Part shown: one piece after another, positions 35,183 to 43,918 of the stretch
How the letters are laid out: every line of letters starts with the position of its first letter
Numbering within the stretch: position 1 is the stretch's first letter
Assembly: GCF_014646995.1 (NCBI RefSeq)
Contig: NZ_BMOI01000002.1
Location: 124,496 to 188,495 of the forward strand
Direction: 5' to 3'
DNA: 64,000 bases
From: Curtobacterium luteum
GTDB taxonomy: Bacteria; Actinomycetota; Actinomycetes; Actinomycetales; Microbacteriaceae
Program-made: the position numbers and the translations under genes
The notes under the pieces: model-generated
What the model saw: only the letters and a program-made list of their open reading frames with translations
Database searches by the model: none
What the model was told of the DNA's origin: nothing

Positions 35183-35218
35183 GTACGGATCGTACGATCC
35201 GTACGTTTCGTACGTCAA
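35183..35218 (-). promoter_or_regulatory. Palindromic operator and leaderless promoter of the toxin-antitoxin operon
   Basis: Positions 35183-35204 are a perfect 22-bp palindrome built from GTAC steps, ending at the base before the antitoxin ATG. On the minus strand TTGACG (35218-35213), an 18-nt spacer and TACGAT (35194-35189) form a promoter whose -10 lies inside the palindrome, six bases before the ATG. A second partial GTACG palindrome lies at 35201-35215. Antitoxin binding here would shut the promoter off, and the mRNA is probably leaderless. Confidence 0.75.
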
Positions 35219-35227
35219 GGTGTGGGA

Positions 35228-35773
35228 TCAGGCGTCGAGGAGGTCTTTGCTCCGGACCACGGTGGCGAAACTGCCGTCGAGCGCGGCCAGGAACGCCGCG
35301 TGGACCGACGCGCCGGGGACGGTCGTGTCGCCGAGCGTGAGGTCGGGGGCGGCGCAGGCGTCGGCCACCACCGTGCACGCGAAGCCGAGCTCCGAGGCGG
35401 CGCGGGCGGTCGAGTCCACACACATGCTGGTCATCATCCCGACGACGACCAGGTCGGTGACGCCCCGGTCACGGAGCAGCCGCTCGAGGCCGGTGCCGAT
35501 GAAGCTGTTCGGCTCGTGCTTCTCGACGACGGTCTCGCCTGCCCGCGGTTCGACATCGGGGTGGAAGGCCACGCCGGGCGTCCCGGGCACGAATAACCCG
35601 GCATCGGGATCGGTGGCGGTGTGGAAGACGTGCACGACGTCCTCGCCGGTCTCGCGGAAGTGGCGCAGCACGGCGCCGGCGGCATCGGCGGCTGCCTCCG
35701 GCTCGACGAGCGGGAACGCTCCACCGGGGAAGTAGTCGAGCTGGACGTCGATGAGGAGCAGCGCACGGGTCAT
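35228..35773 (-). CDS. Isochorismatase-family cysteine hydrolase
   Basis: A 181-residue protein with the triad motifs LLLIDVQLDYF (Asp), VEKHEPNSFIGT (Lys) and VGMMTSMCVDST (Cys). The family includes nicotinamidases and other amide or vinyl-ether hydrolases; the substrate here is not evident. ATG at 35773 begins right at the conserved MTRALLLIDVQ. Stand-alone gene, cytoplasmic. Confidence 0.9.
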   Translation of the reverse strand: MTRALLLIDVQLDYFPGGAFPLVEPEAAADAAGAVLRHFRETGEDVVHVFHTATDPDAGLFVPGTPGVAFHPDVEPRAGETVVEKHEPNSFIGTGLERLLRDRGVTDLVVVGMMTSMCVDSTARAASELGFACTVVADACAAPDLTLGDTTVPGASVHAAFLAALDGSFATVVRSKDLLDA

Positions 35774-35837
35774 GCCCCGATCATGCCCGTCGGGCACCCG
35801 GTCCGTGCCGGGTGCCCGACGGGTCGGCGAACCGCGA

Positions 35838-36959
35838 TCAGCCGACCGTGAACGGGGCGCGACGACCCGCACCCCACGCCCAGTGCAGGAGCGCGACGCC
35901 GGACTGGTTCGTCACCGCGAGCGACAGGTGTTTCCCGGACCCCTGGATGGTGGTCAGACTGTAGGTGTCGTCGGTCCGCAGCCCTGGCCAGTACACGGCG
36001 CCGAGGTGCCGCTCCCGGGCGATCGTCGTCACCGTCTGCAGGAACGCGACCGAGTTGTCGGCGTCGGCGTTGCCGGTCGTCGCGGACCCGCGGTAGTCGA
36101 TGCCGGTCGTCATCGGGACGCCGAACTCGTCGAGCACGGTGCGGGCCGAGCAGGCCTGGTCGCCCAGGCGCGACTCGAAGTCGGCGGCCCACCCGGCGGC
36201 GTCGTGCGTGCCCCAGAAGCCGTAGTAGTGCTGCGAGACGTAGGTACCGGCGAGCGCCGGCGCAGCGCAGACCGCGTCGACGTGGTCGTTGTAGCCGACC
36301 CCGCTGACGAACACACGGTCACGCGGGATGCCGCGGGCGGTGTACCGGTCGACCCAGTCCGTCGCGACCTGGATCCACTGGTCGGCGGTGTACCCGAAGG
36401 GCTCGTTCATCGGCTCGAAGTACACGCCGCGGTCATGGGCGTAGGTCGTGGTGAGCGTGTCCCACATGGCGGTCCAGGCAGCCGGGTCGTCCACGCGCCC
36501 GTCCTTGCTCGCGCCGTCCCCTTCCCAGTAGCCGAGGACGACGCGGAAGCCCTCGTGCCGGGCGGCGTCGATCGCACCCTTGTACGAACGCCACCAGGCG
36601 GTGCCGACCGAGGAGGGGTTGACCGGCATCCGGACGGTGTTCGCGCCGAGGTCCTTCCGGAAGCCACGGATGATCCGCTCCGATGTCCGGTAGACGGTGC
36701 GGTAGTCGTCGCTCGTGGCGAGTCCGGACAGCACGACCGGGCCGTTCGCGTAGTTGTCGCGAGGGTCGGCCCAGTTGACGCCGTGGAACTGCGTCGGGTC
36801 GAGTGCGGGTGCGGGCTTCCCGTGTGCGGCGGTCGCGGCCGCCGGGGCGGGTACCCCGGTCGCGACGGCGGGGCTCGCGAGCGCGAGGGCGGTGGCGCCG
36901 GCGAGTGCGGCGAGCGATGCGGTGAGGAGTCGTCCCCGCCGGGTGGTCGGTGCGTGCAT
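35838..36959 (-). CDS. Secreted glycoside hydrolase family 5-like glycosidase
   Basis: A 373-residue protein with an N-terminal twin-arginine-like/Sec signal (TTRRGRLLTASLAALAGATA, cleavage near ATG-VP) and a TIM-barrel cellulase domain. The acid/base glutamate lies in YFEPMNEPFGY and the nucleophile glutamate in TVLDEFGVPMTT. GANTVRMPVNPSSVG and SQHYYGFWG are also typical of GH5. It would cut a plant or microbial beta-glycan outside the cell; specificity is unknown. ATG at 36959 places the signal correctly. It stands alone between the hydrolase and MarR genes. Confidence 0.87.
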   Translation of the reverse strand: MHAPTTRRGRLLTASLAALAGATALALASPAVATGVPAPAAATAAHGKPAPALDPTQFHGVNWADPRDNYANGPVVLSGLATSDDYRTVYRTSERIIRGFRKDLGANTVRMPVNPSSVGTAWWRSYKGAIDAARHEGFRVVLGYWEGDGASKDGRVDDPAAWTAMWDTLTTTYAHDRGVYFEPMNEPFGYTADQWIQVATDWVDRYTARGIPRDRVFVSGVGYNDHVDAVCAAPALAGTYVSQHYYGFWGTHDAAGWAADFESRLGDQACSARTVLDEFGVPMTTGIDYRGSATTGNADADNSVAFLQTVTTIARERHLGAVYWPGLRTDDTYSLTTIQGSGKHLSLAVTNQSGVALLHWAWGAGRRAPFTVG

Positions 36960-37113
36960 GTGTGCGTGCTCCCTGTCTGCTCCGTTGCAGCGGCACGGCG
37001 TCGTCGCCGTACCGGAGTCGATCGTCACCCGCGGGTCCCTTCCGCCATGGCAACGTCAACATGCACGAGCGTTCCACCGCTTCGTCGAGGTGTCAACGCT
37101 CCTGCGGGCCCGT

Positions 37114-37629
37114 TCAGTCGACGGATGCGCTGCGTCGACGACGGGACGTCGCGGAGCGCGGCGGCACGCTGCGCAGGTGGTCACGCACAACGCCGAGCAC
37201 CCGCCCGAGGTCCTCGACGTCGTGCGGGCCGATCGCGTCGAACACCAACTCACGGAGGAGCGCGACGTGTCCGGGGAAGACTGCGCCGAGCTTCGATCGC
37301 CCGGCGTCGGTGAGGGTGACCATGACACCCCGTTCGTCGTCCGCCGCCTGCCCGCGGGCGAGGAGCCCGGATCGCTCGAGCAGGCCCACCTGGTAGGTCA
37401 GACCGCTGCGGCTGATCACCACGCCGTCGGCGAGCTCGGTCATCCGCCGACTCCCACCGGGGGCGTCACCGAGGGTGGCGAGCAGCTGGAACTGCACGTG
37501 ACTGAGGTCCCCGGCGTCGCGGAGCTGCTGCTCGACCGCGTGCCGGACGAGGTTCCCGACCTCGATCAGGGCGAAGTACGCCGCGAGCTCACTGGCGTCG
37601 AGGGTCGTGCTCGGTTCGGATCCGGACAT
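37114..37629 (-). CDS. MarR-family transcriptional regulator
   Basis: A 171-residue winged-helix protein: HVQFQLLATLGD, MTELADGVVISRSGLTYQV (recognition helix), LLERSGLLAR and the wing DDERGVMVTLTDAG. It has no cysteine, so thiol-based redox sensing is excluded; a small ligand is likely. The tail (SATSRRRRSASVD) is basic. It is divergent from an oxidoreductase gene, with two matching palindromes between them, so it most likely represses both. Confidence 0.9.
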   Translation of the reverse strand: MSGSEPSTTLDASELAAYFALIEVGNLVRHAVEQQLRDAGDLSHVQFQLLATLGDAPGGSRRMTELADGVVISRSGLTYQVGLLERSGLLARGQAADDERGVMVTLTDAGRSKLGAVFPGHVALLRELVFDAIGPHDVEDLGRVLGVVRDHLRSVPPRSATSRRRRSASVD

Positions 37630-37645
37630 GACTGCATCCTACCTG

Positions 37646-37702
37646 TTGCTTCGAATTCGAAGCAGTGGTACCGTCCTCGTCAGATGCTTCAAATTCGAAG
37701 CA
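37646..37702 (+). promoter_or_regulatory. Two MarR-type operators and the oxidoreductase promoter
   Basis: TGCTTCGAATTCGAAGCA (37647-37664) is a perfect 18-bp palindrome, and TGCTTCAAATTCGAAGCA (37685-37702) differs by one base. TTGCTT (37646-37651), 17 nt and TACCGT (37669-37674) form a promoter whose -35 lies in the first palindrome. The spacing of 38 bp between operators is close to 3.6 helical turns. Confidence 0.82.
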
Positions 37703-37733
37703 CATGATGCTCCACCAACGAAAGGGCAAGATC

Positions 37734-38693
37734 ATGCGAGCAGCGCGTTTCCACGAGGTCGGCGGTCCGGAGGTCCTGCGGATCGAGGACGTCGATCGTC
37801 CGACGCCGGGTGCCGGTGAGGTCCTGGTGCGGGTCGCCGCGTCGGCCTACAACGCGGCGGACAACGGCATGCGGGGCGGCTTCCTCCCGATCCCCGTCGT
37901 GCTCCCGCACGTCCCCGGGTACGACGTGTCGGGCACGGTCGAGCAGGTCGGGGACGGCGTCACGGACCTCCGGCTCGGTGACGCCGTGATCGGGTTCCTC
38001 CCCATGGAGCGGGACGGCGGCGCCGCGGAGTTCGTGGTCGCCCCGGCCGAGTCGCTCGTCGCGGCACCGTCGGGCATCCCGCTCGCGGACGGGGCGGCAC
38101 TGCCCTCCGTGGCGCTCACCGCGTGGCAGGCGGTCTTCGACGAGGGCCGGCTGACCGCCGGGCAGCGACTGCTGGTCGTCGGAGCCGGCGGGGTCGTCGG
38201 GAAGTACGCCGTCCGGCTCGCGGAGCGCGCGGGCATCGAGGTCGTCGCGACGGCGAGCCCGCGCAGCGCCGACGCAGTGCGCGCGGCCGGTGCGGACGTC
38301 GTCGTCGACCACACCACCGAGGACCTCCTCACCGCGGTCGACGGGCAGGTCGACGTGCTGCTCAACCTCGCCCCCCTCGAGCCGGAGCGGTTCGCCGCCC
38401 TGGTCGCCCTGGTCCGCGACGGTGGCACGGTCGTGAGCACGACGGCGTTCATCGCCACCCCCGGCGACGAGGACCGCGGGGTCCGGGCGGTCACGGTGTT
38501 CGTGCAGCCGGACCGGCAGCGCCTGACCGAACTCGTGCGCCTGGTCGACACCGGCGAGCTGGACGTCGAGGTGACGCGGCGCATCCCGCTCGCGGACCTG
38601 CCGGCACTGCACGCCGAGGGCGCCGCCGGTCGCATCGCCGGCAAGGTCATCGTGCTGGCCGACGGCGACGGCTCCGCAGCGCCGTCCGCCTAG
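37734..38693 (+). CDS. NADP-dependent oxidoreductase, quinone reductase type
   Basis: A 319-residue zinc-free medium-chain reductase: MRAARFHEVGGPEVLRIEDV, HVPGYDVSGTVEQVG, LLVVGAGGVVGKYAVRLA (NADPH loop) and IAGKVIVLAD at the end. The family reduces quinones, enones or other electrophiles. ATG at 37734 follows GAAAGGG. Placement under a divergent MarR gene suggests induction by a toxic aromatic or electrophile (inference). Confidence 0.9.
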   Translation: MRAARFHEVGGPEVLRIEDVDRPTPGAGEVLVRVAASAYNAADNGMRGGFLPIPVVLPHVPGYDVSGTVEQVGDGVTDLRLGDAVIGFLPMERDGGAAEFVVAPAESLVAAPSGIPLADGAALPSVALTAWQAVFDEGRLTAGQRLLVVGAGGVVGKYAVRLAERAGIEVVATASPRSADAVRAAGADVVVDHTTEDLLTAVDGQVDVLLNLAPLEPERFAALVALVRDGGTVVSTTAFIATPGDEDRGVRAVTVFVQPDRQRLTELVRLVDTGELDVEVTRRIPLADLPALHAEGAAGRIAGKVIVLADGDGSAAPSA

Positions 38694-38702
38694 GGTGGGG
38701 AC

Positions 38703-39392
38703 GTGAGCGACGAGCAGGCACGGGCAGCGCTGGCGACGGTCGGTCGGGAGACCACCGCGCCGCTCGTGCCGACGCTCCCGACCCTCCGCTCACCCCGGCG
38801 CGCCGCCGTCCTCATGCTCTTCGGCGTCCTGGACGACCACCCGAGCGACCGCCGCGCGTCGGCGCCGAGGGTCTCCGACGACCTCGACGTCCTGCTCCTC
38901 CGGCGCGCGGACACGCTCCGCGCCCACCCGAGCCAGGTGGCCTTCCCCGGGGGTCGGATCGACGCAGGCGACGCCGACGCCGCGGACACCGCTCTCCGCG
39001 AAGCGCACGAGGAGACCGGGCTCGACCGGACCGGCGTCGACGTCCTCGGGGTCCTCCCAGCGGTACCGCTCGCCCACTCGAACCACCTCGTCGAGCCGGT
39101 GCTCGCATGGTGGCGCGCACCGTCGCCCGTCCGGGCCGTCGACGAAGGCGAGTCGGCCACGGTCTTCCGGGCCCCGGTCGCCGACCTGCTCGACCCGGCA
39201 CACCGTGGTGTGACCGTGATCCGGCGGGAGGGTCAGGAGTGGCGCGGTCCGGCGTTCACCCTCGACACGGCACACGGGACGGAGACCGTGTGGGGCTTCA
39301 CGGCGATGCTGCTCGACGCACTGTTCGACCGACTGGGGTGGACGGAACCGTGGGACGACCGGGCCGTCATCCCGCTGCCAGCGGAACGCTGA
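38703..39392 (+). CDS. Nudix hydrolase (CoA pyrophosphatase-like)
   Basis: A 229-residue protein with the Nudix box FPGGRIDAGDADAADTA followed by LREAHEETGL; the glutamate usual at the sixth box position is aspartate, while the REAHEE metal site is intact. HPSQVAFPGG just before is typical of NudL/CoA diphosphatase relatives. GTG at 38703 follows TAGGGT (38691-38696) by six bases, so leaderless. Its 3' end overlaps the convergent ROK gene by 26 bp. Confidence 0.9.
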   Translation: MSDEQARAALATVGRETTAPLVPTLPTLRSPRRAAVLMLFGVLDDHPSDRRASAPRVSDDLDVLLLRRADTLRAHPSQVAFPGGRIDAGDADAADTALREAHEETGLDRTGVDVLGVLPAVPLAHSNHLVEPVLAWWRAPSPVRAVDEGESATVFRAPVADLLDPAHRGVTVIRREGQEWRGPAFTLDTAHGTETVWGFTAMLLDALFDRLGWTEPWDDRAVIPLPAER

Positions 39393-40548
39393 CCACGGGA
39401 GGGACGGGGAGCGACAGCGCGAGCGGCTCCGACCGGACCTCGTCGAGCGCCCGGGCGACGGCACCGAGCACGACGACGTCGGCTCCGAGCCTCGAGGCGA
39501 CGAGCTCCGGGACGGGGTCGTAGTCCCAGCCGGCGAGGTGCACGCGAGCCCGTTCGAGCACGGGCCCGACGGCATCCGCGATCGCGCCCGCGACGACGAC
39601 GCGGTCGATGTCGAGCAGGCTCGCGAGGAGGACGCTCACCCGGGCCAGACGGTCTCCGAGCCGGTCGACGACCTCGACCGCGACGGGGTCACCGAGCGCT
39701 GCGGCCTCGAACAGCCGCTCCGAACCGTTCCGCCCGGCGAGCAGCGACCCCGCCGGGACCCGCTCGGCGGCCTCCGCGACGAGCAGGCGCGCCGTCGCGC
39801 CGATGCCCTCGGGCGATCCCACCCCGTCCACCAGGTCGAGCACGCGCATCTCCCCCGCGCCGCCACGGGGACCCCGCAGCAGGAAGCCGTCGACGACGAT
39901 GCCGGCACCGAAGCGCTCGCCCGACAGCAGCGCGGCGAACGAGGCGTCCCCCGACGACGGTCGCTCCGCGAGTGCGGCGAGGTTCGCGTCGTTCTCGACC
40001 ACGACCCGGCCGGACCCGGCGAGCGAGGCGAACCCGGGGTTCATCCGGTCCCAGTAGCCACCGTCCCGGGGCGAGACCCCCCGCCCGTCGACCGGTGCCG
40101 GGATCCCCACGACCACCACGAGCACCCGGTCGGGATCCACGCCGGCGTCCGCGACCGCCGAGGCGACGGCGTCACGGACGGCGCCGAGCCGGACGTCGAC
40201 GTCGAGCCCGGTCTCGCCGAGCGAGGCCACTGCGCGACCGACGACGGTGCCGCGGAGGTCCGCCACGGCGACGGACACCCGGTGCTGCCCGGCATCGACG
40301 CCGACGACGACCCCGGCGCGGTCGTCCAGGGCGTAGCGCCGTGCAGGTCGACCCTTGTGGTACTCCCCCGCCGCCCGGGCGTCGTCGAGCGCCCGGAGCC
40401 AGCCGAGTTGCACGAGTTCACCGCACGCCGCGAGCACCGTGGACCGCGTGAGCCCCGTCGCACCGATGGCCTCGGTCGCCGTGAACGCCGACGAGTCGAA
40501 CGCGTACGCGAGGACGACCTCGGCACTCGATCGACGGGACGGCTGCAT
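39367..40548 (-). CDS. ROK-family transcriptional regulator
   Basis: A 393-residue protein with an N-terminal winged helix (FTATEAIGATGLTRSTVLAAC) and a ROK sugar-kinase-like domain (VVVGVDAGQHRVSVAVADLRG, VVVENDANLAALAE). The CxCGxxGC zinc site of ROK kinases is absent (GPRGGAGEMRVLD instead), as in many repressors. It is divergent from the ABC/alpha-glucosidase operon and is inferred to control it in response to a sugar. Confidence 0.9.
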   Translation of the reverse strand: MQPSRRSSAEVVLAYAFDSSAFTATEAIGATGLTRSTVLAACGELVQLGWLRALDDARAAGEYHKGRPARRYALDDRAGVVVGVDAGQHRVSVAVADLRGTVVGRAVASLGETGLDVDVRLGAVRDAVASAVADAGVDPDRVLVVVVGIPAPVDGRGVSPRDGGYWDRMNPGFASLAGSGRVVVENDANLAALAERPSSGDASFAALLSGERFGAGIVVDGFLLRGPRGGAGEMRVLDLVDGVGSPEGIGATARLLVAEAAERVPAGSLLAGRNGSERLFEAAALGDPVAVEVVDRLGDRLARVSVLLASLLDIDRVVVAGAIADAVGPVLERARVHLAGWDYDPVPELVASRLGADVVVLGAVARALDEVRSEPLALSLPVPPVVSVPLAAG

Positions 40549-40576
40549 GCCCGCACCCTACCGCGACACGAGTTTC

Positions 40577-40609
40577 TTGCGCGATTAGATTTTGTCGCTA
40601 GATTTAGTC
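40577..40609 (+). promoter_or_regulatory. Promoter and direct-repeat operator of the ABC/alpha-glucosidase operon
   Basis: TTGCGC (40577-40582), 16 nt and TAGATT (40599-40604). TAGATTTTGTC (40586-40596) and TAGATTTAGTC (40599-40609) are direct repeats with 10 of 11 bases equal, 13 bp apart, overlapping the -10. The AT-rich block stands out from its surroundings and is the likely ROK site. Confidence 0.6.
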
Positions 40610-40682
40610 CTGCGAGTCGGCACCGGAGCCGGCCCGCGGCGCGGAACGGCAGGGACGCCGGGTCCGCGCGGACGGAGACGAC

Positions 40683-41981
40683 GTGCAACCACACGCCACG
40701 AAGGGGACGGCCGCCGCGGTCAGTCGCAGGTCCTTCCTGCTCGGTGCCGGCGGCATCGGTGCGGGCCTCGCGCTCGCCGGGTGCGCCCCGCTCGGGTCCT
40801 CGAGCTCACGCCCCGAGACCATCACGTTCTACGTGTCGAAGCCCGAGGTCATCGGCTACTTCGACGACGTCATCGCCAAGTTCCACGACAGCCAGTCGAA
40901 GATCCGCGTCATCCGCGACTCGACGTCGAACATGTCCGCGAACTTCGTCCGGAACCGGCCGCCGGACCTCGGGTGCCTGAACTACAACTACGCGATGGTG
41001 TCGTTCGTCGAGCACGGTGCGCTGACCGACCTGGGCGACCTGCCCGAGAAGGACACGATCAACCCGGACCTCTGGCCGCTCATGCGGCAGACCGCCGACC
41101 ACCCGGGTCGGACGAGCGTGCTGCCGTACTCGGTGACCGCCGCCTCGGTGATCTACAACAAGCGGATCTTCGCCGACCAGGGCATCGAGGTCCCGACCAC
41201 GTGGAGCGAGTTCCGCTCCGTGTGCGAACGCCTCACGAAGGCCGGCATCACCCCGATGTACGGCACGTACAAGGACAACTGGACCATCGCCCAGGGCATG
41301 TTCGACTACTCCGTCGGCGGCATGCTCGATCTGCAGGAGACGTTCGCGGCGCTCGACCGCGAGGGCACCCAGGTCGGGAAGGGCTCCCGCGTCTCGTTCG
41401 AGAAGGACTTCGCCGCACCGGTCGACCGCATGGTGGACCTCCTGCAGTGGCACCAGAAGGGCGCGGCGAGCCGCGGGTACGGCGACGGCAACCTCGCGTT
41501 CGCGCAGGGCAAGGCCGCGATGTACCTGCAGGGGCCGTGGGCGCTCGGCGAGATCGCGAAGTCGAACAAGGACATCGAGCTCGGCACGTTCCCGTTCCCC
41601 GCGACCGACGACGCCGCCGACAACAAGGTGCGCGTGAACGTCGACCTGGGCCTCTGGATCCCGGAGGCGTCCCGGAAGCAGGAGGCGGCGCGCGAGTTCC
41701 TGTCGTTCCTCATGAGCCCGGCGGTGAACGACCAGTACAACGCCGACAACAACGGCTTCGGCGTCCGGAAGGACTCGCCGCCGGCGTCGAACCCGGCGCT
41801 CCGCGGCATGCAGGACTCGTACGACCAGGCGAACTTCTACCTCGGTGCCTCGCAGCTGATCCCCGCAGAGATCCCGGTGGCGAACTACCTGCAGTCCATC
41901 GCCTTCGGCGGTGCCCCCGCTCCGCAACTCCGCACCCTCGACGGCGACTGGGCGCGTCTCGCGCTCCGCACGGCCGCGTAA
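40683..41981 (+). CDS. ABC transporter substrate-binding lipoprotein (CUT1), probable oligosaccharide
   Basis: A 432-residue lipoprotein with a Tat-like SRRSFLLGAGG signal and lipobox LAGC (about residue 34), then a MalE-like fold (LPYSVTAASVIYNKRIFADQG, VPTTWSEFRSVCERL, AMYLQGPWALGEI). GTG start at 40683. It is first in a four-gene operon ending with a GH13 glucosidase gene, so an alpha-gluco-oligosaccharide ligand is inferred. Confidence 0.92.
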   Translation: MQPHATKGTAAAVSRRSFLLGAGGIGAGLALAGCAPLGSSSSRPETITFYVSKPEVIGYFDDVIAKFHDSQSKIRVIRDSTSNMSANFVRNRPPDLGCLNYNYAMVSFVEHGALTDLGDLPEKDTINPDLWPLMRQTADHPGRTSVLPYSVTAASVIYNKRIFADQGIEVPTTWSEFRSVCERLTKAGITPMYGTYKDNWTIAQGMFDYSVGGMLDLQETFAALDREGTQVGKGSRVSFEKDFAAPVDRMVDLLQWHQKGAASRGYGDGNLAFAQGKAAMYLQGPWALGEIAKSNKDIELGTFPFPATDDAADNKVRVNVDLGLWIPEASRKQEAAREFLSFLMSPAVNDQYNADNNGFGVRKDSPPASNPALRGMQDSYDQANFYLGASQLIPAEIPVANYLQSIAFGGAPAPQLRTLDGDWARLALRTAA

Positions 41982-41991
41982 GGAGACGACC

Positions 41992-42963
41992 TTGGCCACC
42001 ACCACGACAGAATCCGTCACGACGGCGGGCAGCCGCCGACGGGGCGGAGCCGCACCGCGCTTCCAGTCCCGACGAGGCGCCGGACGCACCGGACTGCGCA
42101 CCGGGCGCAACCGCGTCGACCCGCTCTTCCTCGTCTTCCTGATCCCCACCCTCCTGCTCTTCACGCTGGCGATCACGCTCCCCGCCGTGATGGGCATCGT
42201 GCTGAGCTTCACCGACTCCGTCGGGTTCGGTGACTTCCGGTTCATCGGCCTGACGAACTACGTCGCCGTGTTCAGCGACCCGGCGATCCTGCAGGCGTAC
42301 CTCTTCACGATCGGCTTCTCGCTCGTGACGGTCCTCGTCGTCAACGCGCTCGCGTTCCTCCTCGCGATCGCCCTGACCTCGAAGATCCGCGGCAAGATCG
42401 CGCTCCGCGCCGTGTTCGTCCTGCCCATGGTGATCTCGGGCATCGTCATCGCCTACGTGTTCTCGTTCCTCTTCGCGAACAGCCTGCCGGCGCTCGCGAC
42501 CACGCTCGGCTTCGCCCCGCTCGAACAGAGCATCCTCGCGAACCCGGACCTGGCCTGGGTCGCGGTCGTCGTCGTGACCGCGTGGCAGGCGATCCCGTCG
42601 ACGCTGCTCATCTACATCGCCGGCGTGCTCTCGATCCCGGCCGAGGTGTACGAGGCGTCTGCCCTCGACGGCGCGAGCGCCTGGCGGCAGCTCGTGTCGA
42701 TCACGGCGCCGCTCACCGCGGGCTACATCCTCATCAACCTCATCATCGGGTTCAAGAACTTCCTGAACTCCTACGACATCATCGTCGGCCTCACCGACGG
42801 CGGCCCCGGCACCTCGACCACCAGCGTCGCGATGTCGATCTTCAAGGGCTTCAACGGCGGCGACTACGCCTACCAGATGGCGAACGCGACGATCTTCTTC
42901 GTCATCGCGGTGGTCATCGCCGTGATCCAGCTGCGGGCGACCCGCGGGAAGGCAGCGCTCTGA
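41992..42963 (+). CDS. ABC transporter permease (MalF type)
   Basis: A 323-residue membrane protein with six helices after an Arg/Gly-rich cytoplasmic N-terminus, and EAA loop YEASALDGASAWRQLVSITAPL. The TTG at 41992 is chosen because AGGAG (41981-41985) sits six bases upstream; an ATG at 41911 would lie inside the binding-protein gene. No ATPase is in the operon. Confidence 0.9.
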   Translation: MATTTTESVTTAGSRRRGGAAPRFQSRRGAGRTGLRTGRNRVDPLFLVFLIPTLLLFTLAITLPAVMGIVLSFTDSVGFGDFRFIGLTNYVAVFSDPAILQAYLFTIGFSLVTVLVVNALAFLLAIALTSKIRGKIALRAVFVLPMVISGIVIAYVFSFLFANSLPALATTLGFAPLEQSILANPDLAWVAVVVVTAWQAIPSTLLIYIAGVLSIPAEVYEASALDGASAWRQLVSITAPLTAGYILINLIIGFKNFLNSYDIIVGLTDGGPGTSTTSVAMSIFKGFNGGDYAYQMANATIFFVIAVVIAVIQLRATRGKAAL

Positions 42964-43868
42964 TGACCATCCAGGCACCCCTCCAGCCGGGGACCACCGC
43001 GACCGGTACGATCCGCTCCGTCGACGCCGACCGGAACGCCGGCCGCCGCGGCGAGCGCGCGAACTGGCCCGTCACGGTCGTCCTCGTCCTCTGCGCCCTG
43101 TCCGTGCTCGTGCCGCTCTACGTGACGATCACGATGGCCTTCAAGACGACGAGCCAGGCTGTCGACGGCAACGCGTTCTCGCTGCCGGCGCCGTTCAGCG
43201 TCGACGGGTTCGTGCAGGCGTGGCAGCTGACCGACTTCCCGCGGGCGTTCGGCGTCTCCGTGCTCGTCGCGGCGATCACCGTCGTCGGCACGATCCTCCT
43301 CGCCTCCTTCACGGCGTTCGCGATCGCACGGAACTGGGAGCGCCGGCTGTTCCGCTGGTCGTTCTTCTACCTGCTCGCCGCGATGTTCCTGCCGTTCCCG
43401 GTGCTCGCGCTCTCGCAGGTGAAGCTCACCGGCCTCGCGCACCTCGACAACCCGATCGGCGTCGCGATCCTGCACGTCATGTTCCAGCTGTCGTTCAGCG
43501 TGCTGCTCTTCACCGCGTTCCTCCGGTCGATCCCGGCCGAGCTCGAGGAGAGCGCGCGCATCGACGGCGCGAGCACGGGCCAGGTGTTCTGGCGGCTGGT
43601 GTTCCCGCTGCTCGCGCCGATGAGCGCCACGGTCGGGATCTTCGCGTTCCTCGCGTCGTGGAACGACTTCGTGATGCCGTCGCTCATCACGTCCGACCCG
43701 GCGCTGCAGACGCTGCCGGTGCTGCAGCAGATGTTCCAGACGCAGTTCAGCAACAACTACAACGTGTCGTTCGCCTCGTACCTCATGGCGATGGCACCGG
43801 CGATCATCGTCTACCTGTTCACGCAGCGCTGGGTGATGGCCGGGGTCACGCAGGGCGCGATCAAGTGA
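42963..43868 (+). CDS. ABC transporter permease (MalG type)
   Basis: A 301-residue membrane protein with six helices and the EAA loop EESARIDGASTGQVFWRLVFPL. Its ATG shares a base with the preceding stop (TGATG), implying coupling. It pairs with the MalF-type permease. Confidence 0.92.
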   Translation: MTIQAPLQPGTTATGTIRSVDADRNAGRRGERANWPVTVVLVLCALSVLVPLYVTITMAFKTTSQAVDGNAFSLPAPFSVDGFVQAWQLTDFPRAFGVSVLVAAITVVGTILLASFTAFAIARNWERRLFRWSFFYLLAAMFLPFPVLALSQVKLTGLAHLDNPIGVAILHVMFQLSFSVLLFTAFLRSIPAELEESARIDGASTGQVFWRLVFPLLAPMSATVGIFAFLASWNDFVMPSLITSDPALQTLPVLQQMFQTQFSNNYNVSFASYLMAMAPAIIVYLFTQRWVMAGVTQGAIK

Positions 43869-43918
43869 CCGGCTCAGCCGACACGACCCACCCCGAACCC
43901 GATACCGAAAGGCCCATC

